Below are positions 7,121 to 14,280 of a stretch of 19,749 nucleotides of DNA, piece by piece; within the stretch, counting starts at the first letter, position 1; every line of letters begins with the position of its first letter. Source of the DNA: HyVt-560 sp964577195. Its GTDB lineage: Bacteria > Pseudomonadota > Gammaproteobacteria > UWMA-0217. Both the position numbers and the translations under genes were made by a program. The stretch is taken from NCBI GenBank assembly GCA_964577195.1, contig CAZNYF010000033.1, positions 1 to 19,749 on the forward strand, given 5' to 3'. The notes under the pieces were generated by a model. The model did not search any database and was not told where the DNA came from. It saw only the letters and a list, made by a program, of their open reading frames with translations.

Positions 7121-7594
7121 CTAAACCTTTTTCAATAAAAAGCTAAACAGTTCTGCGCCTGAAAGAAAGATCGCAGTCACAATCAGACCGGCAATCAATA
7201 CGCCCGCCGAGACTGCAAAAAATGCTTTGGTTTTCTGAATGCCAAAAACCCAGGCTGCAAAACTGCCCGTGTAGGCACCCGTAACGGGCAATGGAATCAT
7301 GACAAACACCATCAAGCCCCAAAAGCCCCATCTTTCTAGTTTATCTTCAACTTTTGCTCGAGTGCGAATCACTAGTTTTTCAAACAAATTAGCGTACCAA
7401 CGCATCTTGCTGAACAAATCATGGAAAAACCCCATGAAAAAATAGACGATAGGAAACGCCAGAATGTTTGCAGCCGTACACATAAAGTAGGCTTTCACCG
7501 GGCTGATACCATTTGCCAGCGCATAAGGAATGCCGCCACGCAACTCGGCGATGGGCATCATGCTTAAAATAATAGAATAGATGTAATCGTTCAT
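7121..7594 (-). CDS. COG2426 small multi-drug export family membrane protein
   Basis: A 157-residue polytopic membrane protein matching the 'putative small multi-drug export' family (PF06695/COG2426). The N-terminal MMPIAELRGGIPYALANGISP segment (about 12-32) is the family hallmark, followed by FPIVYFFMGFFHDLF, a basic amphipathic loop (about 65-92), the WGFWGLMVFVMIPLPVTGAYTGS hallmark (about 90-112), and a terminal membrane helix. Transport activity is implied only by the family name; the substrate is unknown. It starts 2 nt after the pcm stop and nlpD starts 8 nt after it, so it sits within the surE-pcm-nlpD-rpoS block, where E. coli has nothing. Confidence 0.88.
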   Translation of the reverse strand: MNDYIYSIILSMMPIAELRGGIPYALANGISPVKAYFMCTAANILAFPIVYFFMGFFHDLFSKMRWYANLFEKLVIRTRAKVEDKLERWGFWGLMVFVMIPLPVTGAYTGSFAAWVFGIQKTKAFFAVSAGVLIAGLIVTAIFLSGAELFSFLLKKV

Positions 7595-7596
7595 AC

Positions 7597-8268
7597 TTAC
7601 TCAACCTCTCCCTGAATCATGGGTACAAAAACGACTGCCCCCAATTCTTCCATTTCAAATTCAACTTCGCCAGAGCCATCATCTACGCGAGTCACCCGTT
7701 TTAATTGCTGAGTGTCACATTCGCCACCCACAGGAATCACTAATTGACCACCTGGCTTGAGCTGTTGTAACAACTCCTGAGGTACATCTTCGGGCGCAGC
7801 GGTAACAATAATTGCATCAAATGGGGCTTCTTCCAGCCAGCCCCAGCCACCATCGGAATAGCGGCAATGAATATTCTCATAACCCAGCTCATCAAACAGA
7901 TCACTGGCTTTTTGATGTAATCGCTCAATTCGCTCCACGGTATACACGTCTGGCACTAACTGCGCCAGTACTGAAGCCTGATAACCCGACCCGGTGCCAA
8001 CTTCAAGCACCTTTTGCGGAGATTTCTCAAGCAATAACTCTGTCATCCGCGCGACAATATACGGCTGGGATATGGTCTGCCCGGCATCAATTGGCAACGC
8101 ATTGTTTTCATAAGCGCGATTCGCCAACGCCTCATCGACAAACAAATGCCGAGGCACTTGCCGAATCGCCATCAACACCAGCATGTCGCGAATACCTTGA
8201 TCCTGCAACATCGGCACCAACCGATCCCGCGCCCGCTGCGAAGTCATTCCCCTGCCCTCAATATTCAT
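7597..8268 (-). CDS. pcm: Protein-L-isoaspartate O-methyltransferase
   Basis: A cytosolic SAM-dependent enzyme that methylates isoaspartyl residues so that aged proteins can be repaired. The 223-residue reading frame contains the family's VPRHLFVDEALANRAYENNALPI region (about 38-60), the TISQPYIVARMTELL substrate-binding segment, and the SAM motif VLEVGTGSGYQASVLAQL (about 88-105). The ATG at 8268 overlaps the surE stop as ATGA. An alternative ATG at 8247 (residue 8) aligns better with the E. coli N terminus and has a purine-rich GAGGGCAGGGGA just before it, so the true start could be either. Pcm and SurE are a conserved stationary-phase survival pair. Confidence 0.95.
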   Translation of the reverse strand: MNIEGRGMTSQRARDRLVPMLQDQGIRDMLVLMAIRQVPRHLFVDEALANRAYENNALPIDAGQTISQPYIVARMTELLLEKSPQKVLEVGTGSGYQASVLAQLVPDVYTVERIERLHQKASDLFDELGYENIHCRYSDGGWGWLEEAPFDAIIVTAAPEDVPQELLQQLKPGGQLVIPVGGECDTQQLKRVTRVDDGSGEVEFEMEELGAVVFVPMIQGEVE

Positions 8269-9014
8269 TGTCCATTATCCAGCCAATCTGATGTTTTCTG
8301 TAACTGTGCGTGCTGGGTTAAATCAATCTGGATAGGCGTTACCGAGATATATCCGCTGCGAACGGCATGAAAATCAGTGCCCTCGCCAGCATCTTCTTCT
8401 GGCCCGGGAGCACCGACCCAGTAAATAGGCTCACCACGCGGATCGGATGATTTCACCACCGGTTCCGCTTTATGTCGATGACCCAACCGAGTCGCCGCAA
8501 AACCCTGTATTTCATCCCACGGCAAATCCGGTACATTGACGTTCAAGATCATGTTCCAATCCAGCGGCTGTTCAACAAGTCGCTTCACCAAATGAACAAC
8601 CGCTTTTGCAGCGCTATCAAGATGGCGCGGTTCAAAGGAATTGATCGACACTGCCAATGATGGCAAACCCAGAAACCGGCCTTCCATTGCACCGGCAACA
8701 GTACCGGAATAAATCACATCGTCGCCCAAATTTGCACCGTGATTGATGCCGCTCACAACAATATCCGGCTCCTCCTTTAGCAATCCGGTAATCGCCAGAT
8801 GAACACAATCAGTTGGTGTCCCGTCGACTCGATAATAACCGTTGTCCGAAAGCTTTACGCGTAACGGCGTTTCCAGCGTTAAAGAATTACTCGCGCCACT
8901 TCGATTACGATCAGGCGCAACCACCGTCACCTCTCCAAAAGACTTAAGCGCGGTGGCTAAATGGCGCAGCCCGGCGGCCAGATAGCCGTCATCATTACTC
9001 ACAAGAATATTCAT
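8265..9014 (-). CDS. surE: 5'/3'-nucleotidase SurE
   Basis: A metal-dependent nucleoside 5'/3'-monophosphatase of 249 residues, the usual length. The active-site residues known from E. coli SurE are all present: D8 and D9 in NDDG, S39 in RNRSGAS, and N91 in SGINHGANLGDDVIYSGTVAGAMEG. DGTPTDCVHLA (about 64-74) is another family signature. It is the first gene of the surE-pcm-COG2426-nlpD-rpoS run, overlaps pcm by 4 nt, and is divergent from the Smr gene with only 40 nt between the starts. Confidence 0.97.
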   Translation of the reverse strand: MNILVSNDDGYLAAGLRHLATALKSFGEVTVVAPDRNRSGASNSLTLETPLRVKLSDNGYYRVDGTPTDCVHLAITGLLKEEPDIVVSGINHGANLGDDVIYSGTVAGAMEGRFLGLPSLAVSINSFEPRHLDSAAKAVVHLVKRLVEQPLDWNMILNVNVPDLPWDEIQGFAATRLGHRHKAEPVVKSSDPRGEPIYWVGAPGPEEDAGEGTDFHAVRSGYISVTPIQIDLTQHAQLQKTSDWLDNGQ

Positions 9015-9054
9015 TGCGGGCTATGATAGTCGAAACCTGAATTAGTTTGCGACG

Positions 9055-9606
9055 ATGGGCGAGAAAAAAGACACAAAAAACGATTTATCCGACAGCGAAC
9101 TGTTTCGTGCAGCCATCGGTGAAGTTACATTAGTATCCAAGAATCACCACATTCACGAAAAAAAGAAGCCCTCGGCAAAGCCGCGCCAGCTACAAAAAGA
9201 TGAGCAACAGGTCATCGACAATCTCCTCAGCCATGATTATTTCAGCGAAGGCGTTGATGCCGAAGAAAGGCTCGAATATGCCCGCACCGGCATCCAGCAC
9301 AAAACCCTGCGCAAGCTTAAACGGGGAGAATATCGCCGCGAAGCAGAGATCGACTTACACGGACTCACCGCAGAAGCCGCACGCCGGGCACTCACACAAT
9401 TTATGCACCAGGCGAGAGATCACGGCTGGCGCTGCGTGGGGATTATTCATGGTAAGGGACTGGGATCAACTAACAATGAAGCAATCCTTAAATCCCGCGT
9501 AAATACCTGGCTTAGACACTACGGCGATGTACAGGCATTCTGCTCTGCAACGCCAAGAGATGGCGGAGCCGGCGCGGTTTATGCTTTATTGAAGCGACAT
9601 ACTTAG
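9055..9606 (+). CDS. Smr-domain protein (SmrA/YdaL type)
   Basis: A 183-residue protein with a charged N-terminal half (to about 90) and a C-terminal Smr domain (about 98-182). The two Smr hallmarks are visible: EIDLHGLT near 100-107 and IIHGKG near 138-143. Small stand-alone Smr proteins in gammaproteobacteria are annotated as DNA endonucleases, and Smr domains elsewhere cleave RNA at stalled ribosomes, so nucleic-acid cleavage is likely but the substrate is uncertain. The ATG at 9055 has no strong Shine-Dalgarno. The gene shares a 40-nt divergent intergenic region with surE. Confidence 0.9.
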   Translation: MGEKKDTKNDLSDSELFRAAIGEVTLVSKNHHIHEKKKPSAKPRQLQKDEQQVIDNLLSHDYFSEGVDAEERLEYARTGIQHKTLRKLKRGEYRREAEIDLHGLTAEAARRALTQFMHQARDHGWRCVGIIHGKGLGSTNNEAILKSRVNTWLRHYGDVQAFCSATPRDGGAGAVYALLKRHT

Positions 9607-9660
9607 GCAACCTGAGCCTTCACACCGATAACCTACGGTCTTGAACCTATTGATGTAATC

Positions 9661-9695
9661 CTGTAGTTGCTCGAATCACTCGTTCGAATATACAG
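9661..9695. other. Inverted repeat after the Smr gene
   Basis: CTGTA (9661-9665) pairs with TACAG (9691-9695), and inside it TCGAA (9671-9675) pairs with TTCGA (9683-9687). No U-run follows, so terminator function is doubtful. It lies in a non-coding stretch (9607-9786) that otherwise shows nothing recognisable. Confidence 0.4.
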
Positions 9696-9786
9696 TGCTG
9701 GAAGCCTTGGGTCGCAAAATGCGCCTTCTCCGTATCCACAAGAACAACGGATAACCGAATCCCCTCCTGCATCAAGAATCAGGTAT

Positions 9787-9815
9787 TTGACACCCTCACC
9801 GTTTATCGTTAAATT
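9787..9815 (+). promoter_or_regulatory. Sigma70 promoter for the btuB transcript
   Basis: A perfect -35 TTGACA (9787-9792), a 17-nt spacer and -10 TAAATT (9810-9815). Predicted initiation near 9822 would place the riboswitch at the very 5' end of the mRNA. Confidence 0.8.
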
Positions 9816-9828
9816 CCTTCCCTTCGTT

Positions 9829-10036
9829 GCTCAGGTGCGCTTCACAGCGTTAAACGGGAAGTCGGTGCGCGATCATGGGTTCAACCTTGATTACTAGTCC
9901 GACGCTGCCCCCGCAACGGTAAGTGAGTACAACTTGTCTGCATGGCCACTGTGTTTGTTCAGCATGGGAAGGCGCAAACAAGTGAGATGTAAGGTCTTCA
10001 CCATCTCAGCTCACGAGCCCGGATACCGGCCTGACG
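9829..10036 (+). ncRNA. Cobalamin (B12) riboswitch
   Basis: The conserved core is readable in order: GTTAAACGGGAAGTCGGTG (from about 9849), the CCCCCGCAACGGTAA block (about 9908-9922), CCACTG, the CATGGGAAGGCGC segment (about 9963-9975), and the B12 box GAGCCCGGATACCGGCC (10015-10031). The closing P1 helix can form between TCAGG (9831-9835) and CCTGA (10030-10034). It binds adenosylcobalamin or another cobalamin and would repress the btuB-lipoprotein unit when B12 is plentiful. The ligand subtype is not decided from sequence. Confidence 0.95.
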
Positions 10037-10095
10037 CAAAACATTTTTTACAAGTATGCGGGTGGCGTACTGGAATTATAGTCATGTCACAATCG

Positions 10096-10126
10096 TTTTT
10101 TTTTGATACTCGACCACTCTGGTCGA
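10096..10126 (+). promoter_or_regulatory. Probable riboswitch expression platform (T9 run and 7-bp hairpin)
   Basis: Between the B12 box and the btuB start (10037-10171) lies a run of nine T (10096-10104), then a perfect hairpin TCGACCA (10110-10116), loop CTC, TGGTCGA (10120-10126). A weaker hairpin, GTATGC/GCGTAC, lies earlier, near 10056-10072. None has the classical stem-then-U-tract order, so whether control is transcriptional or translational is unresolved. Confidence 0.4.
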
Positions 10127-10171
10127 TAGTTGCTTTCCCCTATTCTATTTCGCATCTAAAACGATAATTCC

Positions 10172-12220
10172 GTGCGATTTCGCTACGGCTCTACCTTTAG
10201 TTCATTGATGCGTTGTTTATTGATGCGTTGTTTGCTGATGCTTAGTTTGCTGACGCTCGGCACCCATGTCTCAGCGGATACGTTGGACAAAGTCTTGGTG
10301 CAAGATCATCAGCCATCACCGCAAACCGGTGATGTTGTGCTCTCGGAAACAACCGGAGCATCATCGCTTATTACAAGCGAAACACTGAATCGGCCCGGCA
10401 CTTCTTTATCTCAAGTGCTCGCTCGTGAAGCGGGTACGCAGGTGCGTCGTTCTGGTGGGCTGGGGAGTTATTCCAGCGCAACGCTACGAGGATCATCCAG
10501 TGATCAGGTGTTGATTTATCTGGATGGATTATTAATTAATGATGCTGCTGGAAACGGTTTTAACCTCAGCAATATCGAGTTAATGCAGGCAGATGCGATT
10601 GAGATTTACCGTGGCAGTACGCCAGTTCAACTGAGCAACGCCTCTCTGGGCGGCGCGATTAATATTCGAACCCATTCTTTGCAAGGAAAATCATCCTTGA
10701 AGGGAACACTGGGTATTGGATCATTTAATACCCGGCAGGTTGGACTATTTGCCAATAGCTCTTCAGGAAAAGTCGATATTTTGATGTCGCTCAGCGCGCG
10801 TCAAAGTGACAACGATTTCCCTTTTCTCAATGACAATGCCACCGCATTTAATTCTGCTGATGACTTTAACGACCATCGTAAAAATTCTGAAGTCGAGCAA
10901 TCCTCGGTGCTATTAAAATTAGGTCGAGCCTTAAATCCTGATGTTAGACAAGATATTAGCTTGCAGTACTTTGACAAGAATCAGCATATCCCTAATTTTA
11001 AGAACTCTGCTTTTAATCAGGCGTTACTGGATACCAAAACGCTACGTTTGCAGATGAATCAAACCATAGACTCAATTAAAAAGAGTGCCTGGAATTCAAA
11101 ATCGGGAATTAATGTTTCAAAAGGAAGAGAAGAATATTCAGATAGGCAAAGTCAGATTGGTCTTGGTCGTCAACATGATTTATGGCGAACTGAGACGCTA
11201 GGGCTTAATAGCTATTGGGAGTATGTATCAGATAGCCGTACATTTTCTTTATCCGCAGATATCAGGCAAGAGAACTTCCATGTGGACGATTTATTAAATG
11301 TATTAGCGGACAGTTCAGCAAAAAGAAATATTCTGACATTGGCAATACAAGAAAGTTTGTTTTTCAAAAATAACCAGCTGCTATTCACGCCTGCATTGCG
11401 ATACCAAAAATTTAACGATGATTTTAAAATCATCACTGCCTCAATTACCGAGAATAGTGTTAACGGAAAGTTCTCAAATGACAACCTCAGCCCACAATTA
11501 GGCGCAAAATATCAGTTATCACCACAGCTCGGCATCCACAGTAATATAGGCCGCTATCGCCGTGTCCCTTCCTTCTTTGAGCTATTTGGTGATCGTGGGC
11601 TTTTTATTGGCAACGATGAATTAAAACCCGAATCAGGAATTAATTTTGATATCGGCTTTAACTGGAAGCCTACGATAGCTGGCACATTCTTGAATAACAC
11701 CAGCGCGCAGGTCAGTGTTTTCTACAACGATGTTAATGATGCAATCTCCCGCGTTTACAACGCGCGCGGTATTGGAAAATCAGTGAACATAAAAGGTGCG
11801 TTAATTTTAGGTGTGGAATGGGATATTCGAACCCACCTTTTAAAAAACACCCAACTGCAATTTAAAGGCACGTTACAAGATGCGGAAAACCGCGACACCA
11901 TTCCGGCATTTTTAGGCAAACAGCTACCAGGGCAGGCTCAACAGTCTCTGAGTATTTATCTGGATCACCAGATTAACGACCTGCAGCTCTATTATGAGTT
12001 TATTGGCAAAGCAAATCGCTTTTACGATACCGCCAATCTTTTACCTGCTGCGGATCAATCAGTCCACACAGTCGGACTCAAGCTACGAAAAAAGCGTCAT
12101 GAAATTTCGCTGGAATTGAATAATATCGGTAACGATGTGTACGAAGATTTTAACGGCTTCCCAAAACCGGGGCGCGCACTATTTATGACTTATTCTTACT
12201 TAGGAACGGAAAATCAATGA
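10172..12220 (+). CDS. btuB: TonB-dependent vitamin B12 receptor (BtuB-like)
   Basis: An outer-membrane TonB-dependent receptor of 682 residues, assigned to cobalamin by the riboswitch upstream and the cob genes downstream. A signal peptide ending near HVSA (about residue 36) is followed by the plug domain (about 55-165), with SLSQVLAREAGTQVRRSGGLG, ATLRGSSSDQVLIYLDGLLIN and the IEIYRGSTPVQLSNASLGGAINIRT motif, all quoted in part. A 22-strand type barrel follows, including the RRVPSFFELFGDRG loop typical of the family, to a C terminus ending in TYSYLG. The start is uncertain: GTG at 10172, or ATG at 10208, 10223 or 10238, none with a strong Shine-Dalgarno. It overlaps the lipoprotein gene by 4 nt. 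Confidence 0.9.
   Translation: MRFRYGSTFSSLMRCLLMRCLLMLSLLTLGTHVSADTLDKVLVQDHQPSPQTGDVVLSETTGASSLITSETLNRPGTSLSQVLAREAGTQVRRSGGLGSYSSATLRGSSSDQVLIYLDGLLINDAAGNGFNLSNIELMQADAIEIYRGSTPVQLSNASLGGAINIRTHSLQGKSSLKGTLGIGSFNTRQVGLFANSSSGKVDILMSLSARQSDNDFPFLNDNATAFNSADDFNDHRKNSEVEQSSVLLKLGRALNPDVRQDISLQYFDKNQHIPNFKNSAFNQALLDTKTLRLQMNQTIDSIKKSAWNSKSGINVSKGREEYSDRQSQIGLGRQHDLWRTETLGLNSYWEYVSDSRTFSLSADIRQENFHVDDLLNVLADSSAKRNILTLAIQESLFFKNNQLLFTPALRYQKFNDDFKIITASITENSVNGKFSNDNLSPQLGAKYQLSPQLGIHSNIGRYRRVPSFFELFGDRGLFIGNDELKPESGINFDIGFNWKPTIAGTFLNNTSAQVSVFYNDVNDAISRVYNARGIGKSVNIKGALILGVEWDIRTHLLKNTQLQFKGTLQDAENRDTIPAFLGKQLPGQAQQSLSIYLDHQINDLQLYYEFIGKANRFYDTANLLPAADQSVHTVGLKLRKKRHEISLELNNIGNDVYEDFNGFPKPGRALFMTYSYLGTENQ
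10205..10234 (+). repeat. 15-bp tandem duplication in the btuB signal-peptide region
   Basis: Two copies of a 15-bp unit at 10205-10219 and 10220-10234 differ only in the last base. A partial third copy follows. They encode LMRCL repeats, giving three in-frame Met codons in the signal peptide. Confidence 0.85.
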
Positions 12221-13455
12221 ATATCAGAATCAAAAAAGCCTCGCATACTGCACTGTTAGCCCTCACCAGCACATTGCTCTTTTCAGGGTGTTCAAGTGAT
12301 GACAATAACTCCGGCGGCGATACCCTTATTATCAAGGATCAGTCGGCAGTCATTGCAACCGTTGCCGCAGATTTTTCTGCGGGAGCACACGCAGTATTTT
12401 CTACCGAAGATCCCTTTGCCGGAGTTACTCAACAAAGCCCAACTATTTCCGATATTACTGTCAATTGTAATGGTGAACACTTCTATCGTATTGAACGCTT
12501 TTCGGGAGAAAATGTTGCCCGTTTTCATATCTCTGAACCCGATACAGTCTTAACGCAATTTTCAACTCAGGATAGTAGCGGCACAGAAACCGCCAGTAGT
12601 AATCCTCACGCACTGGTTTTTGTCAGCGACACAAAAGCTTATTTACTGCGCAATGGTAGCGACAAAGCCTGGATCGTTAATCCTTCAGCTGCATCTGAAG
12701 ATCAATATAAAATTGGCGAATTAGATTTAAGTGCCTACAGTAACGGTGGCTCGCCTAACATGACGCGTGGTGTGATCGCCGGTGACAAGCTCTACATCGT
12801 GCTGCAACGACTGGATCAAACCTTTACTCCGGAAGATGCATATGTGGCTGTCTTTGACACCAATACGGATTCAGAAATTGATACCGCACCCAACAGCGAT
12901 GGTCTGAAAGGTATTTTACTGCCCATTAAAAACCCGGGAGATATTGAAGTATTGGCTAGCAATGGCTTAATTTATGTTCAGGGAACGGGTCGCTTCGCCA
13001 GTTTTGATGGCTCACGCGCTGCTGAATACACCGGAGGAATCGCAACCATCGACCCTGCCGATAATTATGCTACCGCTGTGGCACTTGATGATGGAGACGA
13101 TAACGATCATCCCGCTGGCTTGTTTACCGGCATGGAAATTATCTCGGAAACTAAAGGCTATATCATTGGTTATACAGGGTTTACAGACAACACCCTGTTT
13201 AGCTTCAACCCTTCCACTGGCGTACTAGACGTAGCTGCCGATGGACAGATCGTGCCTGTTGCAGAGATTAAAAACACCAGCATTCGCGGCTTGGCTCAGG
13301 ATAATCAGCAGCAACTATGGGTTAGTGTTGCTGACGATGCGGAACCAGGCGTTACGGTGTTGAATGGTGCAGATGGCAGCGTGGTAAAAGACTTGATCAC
13401 AACCACACTGAATCCATCTGCAATTGCAATTTGTGACGCGCCTGTCGATAGTTAA
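12217..13455 (+). CDS. Beta-propeller-like lipoprotein coupled to btuB (BtuG-like candidate)
   Basis: A 412-residue lipoprotein whose ATG overlaps the btuB stop as ATGA. The signal peptide ends in LLFSGC with the lipid Cys at 25, followed by SSDDN; Ser at +2 favours outer-membrane sorting. The mature part is all-beta in appearance, with repeated blade-like segments such as KAYLLRNGSDKAWIVNPSA, DKLYIVLQRLD, GLIYVQGTGRF, KGYIIGYTGF with LFSFNPSTG, and LWVSVADDAEPGVTVL. These fit a YncE/PQQ-type propeller. Only two other Cys are present, C84 and C406, at opposite ends, so a ring-closing disulfide is possible. Control by the B12 riboswitch and coupling to btuB suggest a role in corrinoid capture, like Bacteroides BtuG. 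That function is inference. Confidence 0.8.
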   Translation: MNIRIKKASHTALLALTSTLLFSGCSSDDNNSGGDTLIIKDQSAVIATVAADFSAGAHAVFSTEDPFAGVTQQSPTISDITVNCNGEHFYRIERFSGENVARFHISEPDTVLTQFSTQDSSGTETASSNPHALVFVSDTKAYLLRNGSDKAWIVNPSAASEDQYKIGELDLSAYSNGGSPNMTRGVIAGDKLYIVLQRLDQTFTPEDAYVAVFDTNTDSEIDTAPNSDGLKGILLPIKNPGDIEVLASNGLIYVQGTGRFASFDGSRAAEYTGGIATIDPADNYATAVALDDGDDNDHPAGLFTGMEIISETKGYIIGYTGFTDNTLFSFNPSTGVLDVAADGQIVPVAEIKNTSIRGLAQDNQQQLWVSVADDAEPGVTVLNGADGSVVKDLITTTLNPSAIAICDAPVDS

Positions 13456-13473
13456 CAATATCAGTTTAAGGCA

Positions 13474-13500
13474 TTGTTCGTGGCGAGGGCGCCACTCCTG
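13474..13500. repeat. REP-like palindromic element
   Basis: A perfect hairpin GTGGCG (13480-13485), loop AGGG, CGCCAC (13490-13495). On the minus strand the element reads CAGGAGTGGCGCCCTCGCCA followed by CGAAC. This matches the general GTAGGAG-palindrome-CGA layout of REP elements in Pseudomonas and relatives. Only one copy is in the window. Confidence 0.55.
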
Positions 13501-13501
13501 C

Positions 13502-13533
13502 AAGGGCAAACCAGTCAAAGGTTTGCTCTTCGT
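13502..13533 (+). terminator. Probable terminator after the btuB-lipoprotein unit
   Basis: An 11-bp stem (with one G-T wobble) is built on GCAAACC (13506-13512) and GGTTTGC (13520-13526) with a 7-nt loop, and ends in a TCTTCGTTT tail. It lies 46 nt after the lipoprotein stop and would separate this unit from the btuM-cob genes. Confidence 0.6.
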
Positions 13534-13590
13534 TTCAATGCCACCAATCTACTTCAAGAATTTCGCTACGCTTCTCTAACAACAAAGCAC

Positions 13591-13596
13591 TATAAT
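13591..13596 (+). promoter_or_regulatory. Possible -10 element before the btuM-like gene
   Basis: A perfect TATAAT lies 15 nt before the ATG at 13611. No good -35 is found at 16-18 nt spacing. If used, the mRNA leader would be only about 8 nt, nearly leaderless, or longer if translation begins at 13632. Confidence 0.35.
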
Positions 13597-13610
13597 CACT
13601 AGATACTTAA

Positions 13611-14213
13611 ATGACTAACACCAAAAAAACAATGAATAATCTAAAACCAGCACATGAATTTCTCATTGCAGCAGCACTGTTTCTGCTGTTGATCGCAACC
13701 CGATTCCATCATTTTGGCTCGGCACTGCACCTACCGGATGCCTCGTGGGCAATTTATCTGGCAGGTGGATTTTATCTGGCTCGCTTTAGCTACCTGGCGG
13801 TTTTTTTAATTACTGCCGGAGTCATTGATTATTTTGCGATTACTCAGTTTGGCACCAGTAATTATTGTATTTCTCCCGGCTATGCCTTCCTTGCTCCTGC
13901 TTACGCATCACTCTGGCTGGGTGGCCGTTGGTTTCGCAAACAGTATCAATTTAACTGGTCAACACTGCTGCCATTAGCCGGCGCAACCATTGTCTCGGTA
14001 GCAGTCTGCTTTCTCATTTCCAATGGGGCTTTTTATGCCACGTCCGACAAGTTTACCGAGATGAGCCTGATCGAATATTCCAATAGCGTGAAACAGTATT
14101 TCCTCCCTTTTCTTAAAACCGCCTCTGGATATGTTGCCTTTTTTGCCATTGTTCACAGTATCTTTGCTGTTGTTACAAGTAATCAATCAGAAACCAATTC
14201 TACTACCCGCTAG
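13611..14213 (+). CDS. btuM: BtuM-like cobalamin permease (solitary ECF S-component)
   Basis: A 200-residue membrane protein with about six hydrophobic segments. It fits the BtuM family: RFHHFGSALHLPDASWAIYL near 31-50, then IDYFAITQ, and the SNYCISPGYAFLAPAYASLW region around 83-102. In BtuM of Thiobacillus denitrificans a single cysteine near position 80 ligates the cobalt and supports decyanation. Here the Cys of SNYC is residue 86, or 79 if translation starts at the second ATG (13632). BtuM is an ECF-type S-component that works without an ECF ATPase module, and none is seen here. Placement between btuB and cobO supports B12 or cobinamide uptake across the inner membrane. No Shine-Dalgarno decides between the two starts. 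Family assignment is from recalled motifs. Confidence 0.75.
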   Translation: MTNTKKTMNNLKPAHEFLIAAALFLLLIATRFHHFGSALHLPDASWAIYLAGGFYLARFSYLAVFLITAGVIDYFAITQFGTSNYCISPGYAFLAPAYASLWLGGRWFRKQYQFNWSTLLPLAGATIVSVAVCFLISNGAFYATSDKFTEMSLIEYSNSVKQYFLPFLKTASGYVAFFAIVHSIFAVVTSNQSETNSTTR

Positions 14214-14238
14214 GTTTTTCTTACCCATTCGTTAGTCT

Positions 14239-14261
14239 CGCCGTGCTAATCCAGCACGGCG
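14239..14261. other. Strong 9-bp hairpin upstream of cobO
   Basis: CGCCGTGCT (14239-14247) and AGCACGGCG (14253-14261) are perfect inverted repeats with a 5-nt loop, in the 67-nt gap between the btuM-like gene and cobO. There is no U-tract, so it may be an attenuating or mRNA-stabilising hairpin or a protein-binding site. Confidence 0.6.
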
Positions 14262-14280
14262 TAGCACCCACCCAATCCCT

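Noticed and set aside
9667..9897. ORF overlapping the btuB promoter and riboswitch
   Set aside because: It runs across a sigma70 promoter and into the conserved riboswitch core; the protein has no recognisable features.
9934..10167. ORF inside the riboswitch and leader
   Set aside because: It overlaps the B12 box and the aptamer core, which fully explain sequence conservation there.
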